IMG/VR virus record: IMGVR_UViG_3300024352_000424
Location: 1 to 20,864 of that record
Origin: a virus
Strand: one strand, 5' to 3'
Length of the DNA stretch: 20,864 nt
Under the pieces are notes generated by a model. That model made no database searches. It was given only the letters and a program-made list of their open reading frames with translations, and was not told where the DNA came from. Each line of letters starts with the position of its first letter. The stretch's first letter is position 1. The position numbers and the translations under genes are program-made. Of the stretch, positions 14,655 to 20,755 are shown in pieces.

Positions 14655-14687
14655 AAAAGCACCTTCCTAGTGGAGGTGTTTTTTTTT
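14655..14687 (+). terminator. Strong Rho-independent terminator
   Basis: An A-rich entry (AAAA, 14655-14658) leads into the stem GCACCTTCC pairing with GGAGGTGT, with one bulged T, one G-U pair and a 4-base loop TAGT, and then a run of nine T (14679-14687). This is the classical form of an intrinsic terminator on the + strand, 23 bases after the stop of the tail-tube-like gene. It is the best terminator in the window and splits the late region into two parts, so a promoter or read-through is needed for the portal and lysis genes; I saw no clear promoter in the 34 bases before the next start. Confidence 0.85.
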
Positions 14688-14721
14688 GTGTACATGGGTA
14701 GGCTTTTTAATATTTAAGGAT

Positions 14722-15081
14722 ATGGTTATTATTCAAAAAGGAGAAGCGAGTACTATCTATATTGCCCTATTCGATAAGAGGCAAACGAGCAGCAACACCT
14801 ATACCTTCCTATTTCAGCATGAGGTGACAAAGGAAGAAGTGACCTTAAACCTTACAGATGTGAGTCAATTTAAAGATAGATACTCAGAATTCAATATCCT
14901 ACTAGCATCTTTTCAGAATAGCACTGTAGGCTTTTGGCGGTACTATGTAACTCAGGCAGGAAGTGGTGCAAATATTATAGCCACAGGCAAAATGGAATTG
15001 ACAGCACCAAACCTAAGTACTTCAGGAGTGGTCAGATATGACGGCTACAATGGAAACTACAAAACATACACAACAGCATGA
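14722..15081 (+). CDS. Small structural protein of unknown role
   Basis: I chose the ATG at 14722 (MVIIQKGEASTIYIALFDKR) because an upstream in-frame start at 14686 would lie in the terminator T run. The 119 residues look like a single beta-sandwich: QTSSNTYTFLFQHEVTKEEV, NLTDVSQFKDRYSEFNI, then FWRYYVTQAGSG and KMELTAPN near the end. Similar proteins with a VIIxKGxAxTIxxxL start occur among head-tail genes in Bacteroidota phages in my memory, but without known function. The stop overlaps the portal start (ATGA, 15078-15081), so the two are probably coupled, which points to a head or neck component. Confidence 0.72.
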   Translation: MVIIQKGEASTIYIALFDKRQTSSNTYTFLFQHEVTKEEVTLNLTDVSQFKDRYSEFNILLASFQNSTVGFWRYYVTQAGSGANIIATGKMELTAPNLSTSGVVRYDGYNGNYKTYTTA

Positions 15082-17099
15082 TAAAGTTTTTCAAATTTGA
15101 CCAAGTACCCCTACCTATTTACAAGGAAGTAAAAGGAAAGGATTGGATATACTATGGGGAAAGAAATGACTATCCAAACTACCTACTAAGAATCTACAAT
15201 AATTCAGCAAAGCATAACGCTATTGTTACAGGTAAGGTAGACTATATCTGTGGGAATGGATGGGATGTGAAGTCTGATGATCTGATGGAGAAAGCCAAGG
15301 CTTATGGATTAATTGACAAGGTCAATTCATCTGAAGAATCCTTGAATGAGTTAACTAAAAAGATAACCACAGATTTGACCATATTTGGAGGCTACTATCT
15401 TCAGGTGATTTGGACAAAGGCAACGGGTGAGATTGCAGAACTCTATCATGTAGACTACTACAAGGTCAGAACGAACCTAGACAATAGTGAATTCTATGTA
15501 TCCGACAATTGGATCAAGAATGATAATGTCAACCCAAGACCTGATTTTGAGACATTCCCTGCCTTCGATCCAAACAATAGAACAGGATCACAAATTCTCT
15601 ACTTCAAAGAATACAGAGCAGGTGCAAATACCTATTCCCTTCCTGACTACAGAGGTGCGATCTCCTACATTGAACTAGATATCTCTATAGGTGAATACCA
15701 CCTGAACACTATAAACAATGGGATGTTCTCAAGCAAGTTGATCAACTTGAATGGGGGTAAGGTATCCCAGGAAGAAGAGGATAGAATCGAAAGACAATTC
15801 AAAGACAAATTCTCAGGGTCTAAGAATGCAGGGAAATTCATGTTGGCATTCAATGACAGCAAAGAGAATGAGCCTTCAATAGTAGACCTATCAGGTACTG
15901 AATTGGACAAGCATTTTGACCTTTTGAATAAGACTGTACAGCAGGAGATTTTCTCAGGTCATAAGGTGACAAGCCCTATGCTTTTTGGTGTGAAGACTGA
16001 AGGGCAACTAGGCGGTAGAGCGGAACTCAGAGAAGCATCTGAACTATTCCAAAACACCTATGTGAACGCAAAACAGCGAAGCCTAGAAGAGACCATCAAT
16101 TATTTGTACAAGTTCAATGATGTTACGGCAAAGCTAGAACTTAGAAAGACTGAGCCTATCAACTTTGAATTCTCTGAGGCTATCATTTCTGCAAATATGA
16201 CACAGGAAGAGATCAGAGAAAAACTAGGTCTTTCTCCAATTGAGAAGAAGGAATCAGCAGGATCACAGGACATCATTAACTCTTTGAACAGCCTTTCTCC
16301 TTTGATTGCTACCAAGGTAGTTGAATCAATGGATGTGAACGAATTGCGTGGCCTTATTGGGCTTCCAATCAAAGCAGACATAGTCACACCTACGGCAATC
16401 AATGAAGCCCCTGTAGGAGAGCCTAATGCCTTCCATGACCACAAGCACCTGACCTGTTCAATCTCTGATCATGATGCTGAGATCCTCAAGAAGTTTGAAG
16501 GCAAAGGATTGTCTAGAGATAAATTCAAAATCCTAGAAAGCAATAAGATGTTCTTCAGCAGCATGGATGAGTTTGTGAAAGAAGAACTCTTCGCAGAATA
16601 CATCTTGAATGAGGTGCAAAGAAATATCTTGAAGCAGATTCAGAATGATCCTGCGGTAACAATCCCACAGATTGCAGAAGCTACAGGAATTGATGAAGCA
16701 TCAGTCATTGGAAGAATCAACACCTTGATAGATGACAATGTGATTGAAGAAAAGATTGACAGGGTAGGTCAAGTGACTCGTAAAGTTACCCGGACAGGTG
16801 AAGCAGCAATCAAAAGACTTCAACCTGTGACTTCCTTCCGAGTGCTTTACTCCTATGAGGAACGCAAGAATGTACCTGCTGCAAAAAGCGGAAGCAGACC
16901 TTTGTGTGATAAGTTGTATCAAGATGGAAACAGCCTTCTATTCACACGGGAAGAGATTCAAAACATCTCCAATCAACTAGGATACTCTGTATTCCAACTT
17001 TGTGGGGGATGGTATAGAAATCCAAATACAGGCAGAACTACCCCATACTGCCGACATGAGTGGGTTCGTAATGTAGTAATTGAAAAGACATCAAGATGA
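15078..17099 (+). CDS. Portal protein with winged-helix-like insert and MuF-like C-terminal domain
   Basis: A 673-residue protein, long for a portal (usually 400-550). The first 460 residues have portal features: an N-terminal KDWIYYGERNDYPNYLLRIY segment, an early HNAIVTGKVDYICGNG region, long central helices, and a helix with QQEIFSGHKVTSPMLFGVKT (about 288-307) typical of this portal family. Residues 505-580 look like a winged helix-turn-helix (NEVQRNILKQIQ, VTIPQIAEATGIDEASVIGR, then a basic wing with QVTRKVTRTG). Residues 600-673 hold SRPLCDKLY (C610) and TPYCRHEWV (C658, H660), the pattern of the MuF head-morphogenesis C-terminus. Portals form the dodecameric DNA entry ring. The extra domains may link portal with minor head functions. 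It overlaps both neighbours by four bases. Confidence 0.85.
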   Translation: MIKFFKFDQVPLPIYKEVKGKDWIYYGERNDYPNYLLRIYNNSAKHNAIVTGKVDYICGNGWDVKSDDLMEKAKAYGLIDKVNSSEESLNELTKKITTDLTIFGGYYLQVIWTKATGEIAELYHVDYYKVRTNLDNSEFYVSDNWIKNDNVNPRPDFETFPAFDPNNRTGSQILYFKEYRAGANTYSLPDYRGAISYIELDISIGEYHLNTINNGMFSSKLINLNGGKVSQEEEDRIERQFKDKFSGSKNAGKFMLAFNDSKENEPSIVDLSGTELDKHFDLLNKTVQQEIFSGHKVTSPMLFGVKTEGQLGGRAELREASELFQNTYVNAKQRSLEETINYLYKFNDVTAKLELRKTEPINFEFSEAIISANMTQEEIREKLGLSPIEKKESAGSQDIINSLNSLSPLIATKVVESMDVNELRGLIGLPIKADIVTPTAINEAPVGEPNAFHDHKHLTCSISDHDAEILKKFEGKGLSRDKFKILESNKMFFSSMDEFVKEELFAEYILNEVQRNILKQIQNDPAVTIPQIAEATGIDEASVIGRINTLIDDNVIEEKIDRVGQVTRKVTRTGEAAIKRLQPVTSFRVLYSYEERKNVPAAKSGSRPLCDKLYQDGNSLLFTREEIQNISNQLGYSVFQLCGGWYRNPNTGRTTPYCRHEWVRNVVIEKTSR

Positions 17100-17689
17100 G
17101 TGCAAATGTTCTAATGATTTCGGAGCAGTCCTTCAAGGACTTCACAGTAGCAAGTGCAAATATTGACTTGAAGAATGTGACACAGGTCATCAAGATGACG
17201 CAGGATAGATATATTCATCCTATTCTAGGGACTGCACTCTATGATAAGATCCTGTCCTTGATTGTGGCAGGTACTATCGGGCAAGGTGGCAATGCTGTAT
17301 ATAAGACTTTGCTAGATTCCTACATCACGGATACCCTATTCAACTATGTCCTAGGTGAATTGCCTATGGCATTGCAGTACAAATTCGTAAATAAAGGGGT
17401 AGTGAAGCGGAAGTCTGAGAATATTGAAGAGCCTACCTTCGCAGAATTGCAGTCAATCAGCCAATACTACAAAGGATATGCTGAGTGGTATGCTGAAAGG
17501 ACTATCAATTATCTGTGTGCGAATTCTACCCTATACCCTGAGTACCTGAACCCAGGATCTGATGTGACTACTATTCAGCCTGTATCTAATCAGTACAAGG
17601 TAGCTATCAATCTAGGACGGGGTGACTATGAAGATCACAGACCATACTCAGAAAGATACCAAGGCAACCGATACAAAAAACCTTTCTAA
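17096..17689 (+). CDS. Head-tail connector / head completion protein
   Basis: A 197-residue, mainly helical protein beginning MSANVLMISEQSFKDFT, with NVTQVIKMTQDRYIHPILGT (about 27-46) followed by ALYDKILSLI, and a C-terminal disordered basic tail (YSERYQGNRYKKPF). The 'Q-D-x-YIxPxLGxxLYdxI' pattern is one I associate with gp6-like head-tail connectors of Bacteroidota phages, which dock under the portal ring. Its position directly after the portal, with a 4-base ATGA overlap, agrees. A YYKGYAEWYAERTINYL helix lies at about 122-138. No catalytic residues are evident. The family name is not certain, but the role is reasonably supported by both pattern and context. Confidence 0.75.
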   Translation: MSANVLMISEQSFKDFTVASANIDLKNVTQVIKMTQDRYIHPILGTALYDKILSLIVAGTIGQGGNAVYKTLLDSYITDTLFNYVLGELPMALQYKFVNKGVVKRKSENIEEPTFAELQSISQYYKGYAEWYAERTINYLCANSTLYPEYLNPGSDVTTIQPVSNQYKVAINLGRGDYEDHRPYSERYQGNRYKKPF

Positions 17690-17692
17690 AAT

Positions 17693-17824
17693 ATGGCCTA
17701 TTCCAAGAACGAAAAGAAACTCAAGGAATATCTAAGCAAACAAGATGACTCTAAGCGAACTAGTAGCAAAACTAAAGGCAATACAGGAAGCCCATCCAAT
17801 GATCCGAACCTTCGGAGAGGGTGA
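17693..17824 (+). CDS. Possible 43-residue basic peptide overlapping the next gene
   Basis: An ATG three bases after the connector stop opens a frame to TGA at 17822-17824, beginning MAYSKNEKKLKEYLSKQDDS and then Ser/Lys/Asn-rich. It covers the only 55-base gap in this tightly packed stretch and is charged and helical at its start, which favours a real small gene. Against it, 80 bases overlap the 17745 gene in another frame, and its second half has the look of an out-of-frame shadow. I list it as a candidate only. Confidence 0.3.
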   Translation: MAYSKNEKKLKEYLSKQDDSKRTSSKTKGNTGSPSNDPNLRRG

Positions 17825-18179
17825 TATCTATGACTATGTAGATAATGGCGGAGAGATCGAATACCCTGTCCTTTGGGCTGTGGTAAGACCTGCCCAATAT
17901 TCTACATCCGTAATCAGATACAGGGTAGTCCTTTTGTTTGCTGACTTGCTAACTGAAGATAAGTCAAACAGGCTACAGATACAATCCGATCAGATGCTTG
18001 TGGCTTTGGATGTTCTAGCTAAATTAAAGCTAGATACAGCCTTTTCCTTCAACCCTTCTACAAACGCAAACATTGAATTCTTTCAAGAGCGATTCGATGA
18101 CTTCACAGCAGGTGTATCTATAGAGATAGAGATATCATCTCCTGTACCTTTGAACCTTTGTGCAATTCCTACCACTTAA
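17745..18179 (+). CDS. Probable tail terminator / neck protein
   Basis: A 144-residue protein starting MTLSELVAKLKAIQEAHPMI, then YPVLWAVVRPAQYSTSVIRY, RVVLLFADLLTEDKSNRLQI and QSDQMLVALDVLAKL, ending in beta strands (GVSIEIEISSPVPLNLCAIP). The alternation of an N-terminal helix, central strands and a helix with a 'D...Q.QSD.L.IA.DV' pattern is like small tail terminator proteins that cap the tube at the head end, and I recall such proteins after the connector in Bacteroidota phages. It is the last virion gene before the lysis block. The start follows aacaag and has no overlap with the connector. The role is inferred from pattern and place. Confidence 0.6.
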   Translation: MTLSELVAKLKAIQEAHPMIRTFGEGDIYDYVDNGGEIEYPVLWAVVRPAQYSTSVIRYRVVLLFADLLTEDKSNRLQIQSDQMLVALDVLAKLKLDTAFSFNPSTNANIEFFQERFDDFTAGVSIEIEISSPVPLNLCAIPTT

Positions 18180-18184
18180 AAAAA

Positions 18185-18391
18185 ATGAATGTCTTCCAAA
18201 AGGATGAAATAGGTCTTCCCTCCACACTAGTAGCAATTATTGCCAACATCTTTCAGGCTATTGACTTGATGGATTTGAATGTCTTCTTGACTATCATCAT
18301 CTCACTCCTGTCAATAGTGTGGCTAGTGTTTAAAATCAAAAACGAGAAAGCAATTTTTGAAAGCAGAAAGAAAGATGAAGAAGGGAAGTAG
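18185..18391 (+). CDS. Small membrane protein, holin candidate
   Basis: I chose ATG 18185, in the A-rich context taaaaaaaatgaatg, over an in-frame upstream ATG at 18158 that lies inside the previous gene. The 68 residues contain one strong membrane segment (NVFLTIIISLLSIVWLVFKI, about 33-52), a weaker hydrophobic stretch before it (about 14-30), and a charged C-terminal tail with FESRKKDEEGK. This is the size and layout of a two-helix holin, which would let the amidase encoded two genes later reach the cell wall. It overlaps the following small gene by 17 bases. Other small membrane roles are possible, and a second candidate lies at 19131. Confidence 0.55.
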   Translation: MNVFQKDEIGLPSTLVAIIANIFQAIDLMDLNVFLTIIISLLSIVWLVFKIKNEKAIFESRKKDEEGK

Positions 18392-18497
18392 TGTTCAGAT
18401 CAAAATCACCTTTGGAAAGAGAAAAGGAGGCAAGGCTAAAAAGGCCTATTCAAAGGCATTGAATAAACCTAAAAAGTACAGAGGTCAAGGAAGATGA
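18375..18497 (+). CDS. Very basic protein of 40 residues
   Basis: The frame ATG 18375 to TGA 18497 overlaps the holin candidate by 17 bases and the amidase start by four (ATGA at 18494-18497), so it sits precisely in a coupled gene chain. The peptide begins MKKGSSVQIKITFGKRKGGK and ends NKPKKYRGQGR; about 16 of its 40 residues are Lys or Arg. The RGQGR ending is one I recall in small phage proteins of this host group, which supports a true gene. The charge suggests binding to nucleic acid or to acidic membrane surfaces, but no function can be shown. Confidence 0.6.
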   Translation: MKKGSSVQIKITFGKRKGGKAKKAYSKALNKPKKYRGQGR

Positions 18498-18916
18498 AAA
18501 GAGCCATAAAATATATTGCCATACACTGCACCGCAAGTCCACAAACAGCAACTGTGGCAGCGATTCAAAGATATTGGAGGGATAGCCTTGGATGGAAGTC
18601 CCCAGGTTATCACTTGCTGATAGAACCTAATGGAACGATCCACAGGCTGCTTGATTTTAACGGCATAGCAAACGGGGTAAGGGGATTCAACAAAGAAAGC
18701 ATTCACATCTCCTACATTGGTGGTGTAGATAAGAATGGAAGACCTGTAGACAATAGAACTGCTGTGCAAAAAGAAGCGATTTTATTGTGCATAAATGAGG
18801 TTCTTGAGTGGTCAGATAATAAGTGCCTGATCATCCAAGGTCACAGAGATTTTCCAAACGCAAATAAGGCTTGTCCTTGCTTTGATGCAAAGGCAGAATA
18901 CAGAGGCATAGTATGA
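18494..18916 (+). CDS. N-acetylmuramoyl-L-alanine amidase endolysin (amidase_2 type)
   Basis: A 140-residue single-domain enzyme of the T7 lysozyme type, which cuts the bond between N-acetylmuramic acid and the L-Ala of the stem peptide. Zinc ligands of the family are seen as H11 (YIAIHCTAS), H117 (QGHRDFPNANKACP) and C129 (CPCFDAKAEY). SPGYHLLIEPNGTIHRL (about 36-52) is the standard second motif. No signal peptide or cell wall binding domain is present, so export would need a holin, and small membrane proteins lie on both sides. The length fits the family minimum. It starts by a 4-base overlap after the basic 40-residue gene and ends by a 4-base overlap with the next gene. Confidence 0.93.
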   Translation: MKRAIKYIAIHCTASPQTATVAAIQRYWRDSLGWKSPGYHLLIEPNGTIHRLLDFNGIANGVRGFNKESIHISYIGGVDKNGRPVDNRTAVQKEAILLCINEVLEWSDNKCLIIQGHRDFPNANKACPCFDAKAEYRGIV

Positions 18917-19134
18917 AAGCAATACTAGAATTCAATCTACCTGAAGAGGATCATGAGTTCCTAAATGCTACACAAGGTGCAAAGATGAAGTCTGTGCTTT
19001 GGGAGATGCGTGAATATCTACGGCACAGGCTAAAATATGAGGACTACAACAATGATGAATTTGAAGTCCTAAATGATTGCCAATGCAAACTGACTGACCT
19101 TCTCTTTGAGGAGAACATAGACCTAGATCAATGA
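18913..19134 (+). CDS. Small soluble acidic protein of unknown function
   Basis: A 73-residue protein starting MKAILEFNLPEEDHEFLNAT, followed by WEMREYLRHRLKYEDYNND and an acidic end (ENIDLDQ). The 'xxLEFxLPEE...A...LR...KY' pattern occurs in many small phage proteins that I have seen annotated as hypothetical. No membrane segment or motif for catalysis is visible. It is joined to the amidase and to the following membrane protein by 4-base overlaps, so it is expressed with the lysis genes, but a role in lysis is not shown. Confidence 0.75.
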   Translation: MKAILEFNLPEEDHEFLNATQGAKMKSVLWEMREYLRHRLKYEDYNNDEFEVLNDCQCKLTDLLFEENIDLDQ

Positions 19135-19319
19135 AGATAAAGAACATAAAAGCATGGAAGACTACAGCCCTAGGAATTATACTAATTGGGGCTTCTATTG
19201 CATCCGTATTTGTCAAAGGCTTATCTTGGTCTGATGCATCCTTCGGGATCGGTATAGGACTAGTCCTAATCTTCAGCCCTGATACCATCTTGAGCAGGTT
19301 TGAAAAGTTTGTAAAGTAG
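19131..19319 (+). CDS. Small two-helix membrane protein
   Basis: 62 residues: a basic N-terminus (MKIKNIKAWK), a hydrophobic helix (TTALGIILIGASIASVFVKG, about 11-30), a short loop, a second hydrophobic helix (about 36-50, FGIGIGLVLIFSP) and a basic end (SRFEKFVK). This hairpin layout is common in holins and antiholins and in other small phage membrane proteins. It overlaps the previous gene by four bases. With the protein at 18185 it gives two candidate holins around one amidase; which one forms the hole, or whether one is an inhibitor, cannot be read from sequence. Confidence 0.65.
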   Translation: MKIKNIKAWKTTALGIILIGASIASVFVKGLSWSDASFGIGIGLVLIFSPDTILSRFEKFVK

Positions 19320-19337
19320 AAACCAAACTATTCCTAA

Positions 19338-20219
19338 ATGGAATTAACTAAAATAGCACGTAATGTGCATTCCCTTGCATTAAGCAAAGAGGAAAACCGA
19401 ATTGCCCTTTTGTCTGACATACACTGGGACAATCCAAAATGTGATAGGGATATGCTCAAGAGACATCTTGACTATTGCCTAGAAAATCAAATCCCTGTAT
19501 TTATCAACGGAGACTTTTTTTGTTTGATGCAGGGTAAGGGCGATCGAAGAGGAAACAAAAGCGACATCAGGCCTGAACACAATAACGCAAAGTATTTGGA
19601 TAGCATAGTTGAAACGGCTGTAGAATGGTGGTCACCTTATGCATCAATCTTGACTGTGATCGGGTACGGAAACCATGAGACTGCGATCATCAAATACCAG
19701 GAAACAGATTTGCTTCAAAGATTTGTAGATCTGATGAACTACAAAAACAAGAGCAACATCTTCACAGGTGGATATGGTGGATGGATGATATTTAAATATG
19801 AGGTAAGACCAAGCACTAACATGACCAAGCACATGAAGTACTTTCATGGATCAGGTGGAGGTGGAATAGTCACCAAGGGTGCAATCAACTTGACACGAGC
19901 CTTGGAGACCTATGAGAATATGGATGTATTTGTGATGGGTCACATTCATGAGAACGCTAGTAGAAATGATGTAAGGGATTGCCTGTACTATAACCAAGGA
20001 AAGAGAGCCTACGAACTACAGCAGAAGCAGATCCACCTTGCTATCACAGGAAGCTACAAGGAAGAATATGGTGATGGTAGTCATGGATGGCATATTGAAA
20101 GGGCTGCACCTATTAAGCCTGTAGGCGGTAGAATTCTTACCCTACATGGCAGAAGATTTGTGAAGGATGGATCTGAGAATCATGAATTATTGGTAGACTC
20201 ACATAAGTTCCCACTATGA
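19338..20219 (+). CDS. Metallophosphoesterase (calcineurin-like)
   Basis: A 293-residue enzyme with the complete metal-binding set of the calcineurin-like family: D27 and H29 (LLSDIHWD), D59 (INGDFF), N112 and H113 (GYGNHE), H170 (YFHGSG), H202 and H204 (MGHIHE). Such enzymes hydrolyse phosphomonoesters or diesters with two metal ions, and substrates range from DNA to nucleotides, proteins and lipids. No DNA-binding or membrane part is visible, and the C-terminus (about 240-293) is an extra beta region. It lies among lysis genes and overlaps the next gene by four bases, unlike the replication-module place of nuclease-type relatives. The substrate is unknown; host surface, lipid A-type or nucleotide targets are only guesses. 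Confidence 0.87.
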   Translation: MELTKIARNVHSLALSKEENRIALLSDIHWDNPKCDRDMLKRHLDYCLENQIPVFINGDFFCLMQGKGDRRGNKSDIRPEHNNAKYLDSIVETAVEWWSPYASILTVIGYGNHETAIIKYQETDLLQRFVDLMNYKNKSNIFTGGYGGWMIFKYEVRPSTNMTKHMKYFHGSGGGGIVTKGAINLTRALETYENMDVFVMGHIHENASRNDVRDCLYYNQGKRAYELQQKQIHLAITGSYKEEYGDGSHGWHIERAAPIKPVGGRILTLHGRRFVKDGSENHELLVDSHKFPL

Positions 20220-20755
20220 TAGACAGCGACAAAACCAAGATAGCAGCAGTCTCTTTTTTGATTGGGGTGATAGTAGCTATTATCCTATTCCCTAAGAAGG
20301 AGATAGAGACAATCTACAAGACCAAAATTGATCGATTGACTGATACCCTATACATCACAAGCAAGGACACCATCTACATCCCAAAGACTAAGATAAAAAC
20401 CCAGGTTATAAGGGATACAATACTGATCGATTCTAAGCCTAAAATTAAGGCCTTTGAGACCACTTTTCCTTTTGAGCATGGAAGTACTAAGGTAAGCGGA
20501 GAAGTCCTTGGAGAAGTCCTTAAAATGACTGCTGTGAATGATTACACTTTACCTGTAGTGACTAACACTATCACAGAGACAAAAAAAGAGACCATAGTAG
20601 TCAAACCAAAAGGAATCTACTTAGGTGCAGGAATCAATTCCTTGCTTCGGCCTAGTGGGAAAATTATCTACCTAGATAACAAGTACCTGTTTGAATACAA
20701 CTACAGCCCTATGGATGGTGTGCATCATGTGGGTGTATCTAAAAAACTATTTTGA
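20216..20755 (+). CDS. Membrane-anchored protein, spanin candidate
   Basis: A 179-residue protein with a charged start (MIDSDKTK), one membrane segment (IAAVSFLIGVIVAIILF, about 9-25), then a stretch with alternating beta pattern (DRLTDTLYITSKDTIYIPKT) and a C-terminal part (GIYLGAGINSLLRPSGKIIY) that looks like strands. An N-terminal anchor with a periplasmic part, close to an amidase, fits a spanin that joins inner and outer membranes in Gram-negative lysis. There is no lipobox and no clear coiled coil, so a different envelope role is equally possible. It overlaps the phosphoesterase by four bases and the following gene by one. Confidence 0.55.
   Translation: MIDSDKTKIAAVSFLIGVIVAIILFPKKEIETIYKTKIDRLTDTLYITSKDTIYIPKTKIKTQVIRDTILIDSKPKIKAFETTFPFEHGSTKVSGEVLGEVLKMTAVNDYTLPVVTNTITETKKETIVVKPKGIYLGAGINSLLRPSGKIIYLDNKYLFEYNYSPMDGVHHVGVSKKLF

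Noticed and set aside
14686-14721. Earlier in-frame start for the gene at 14722
   Set aside because: It would place the start in the T run of a strong terminator and add a segment with no similarity in style to the rest; ATG 14722 has a normal leader.
16100-16444. Open frame of 114 codons on the - strand within the portal gene
   Set aside because: No leader, composition typical of an antisense shadow, and the + strand portal is clearly coding throughout.
18968-19288. Open frame of 106 codons on the - strand opposite the small lysis-block genes
   Set aside because: It runs across two coupled + strand genes, and its protein has no coherent domain or membrane pattern.
19514-19523. T run in the metallophosphoesterase gene as a second frameshift site
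   Set aside because: A -1 slip here meets a stop codon within a few codons, and the unshifted frame carries all catalytic motifs to the end, so no useful alternative product results.
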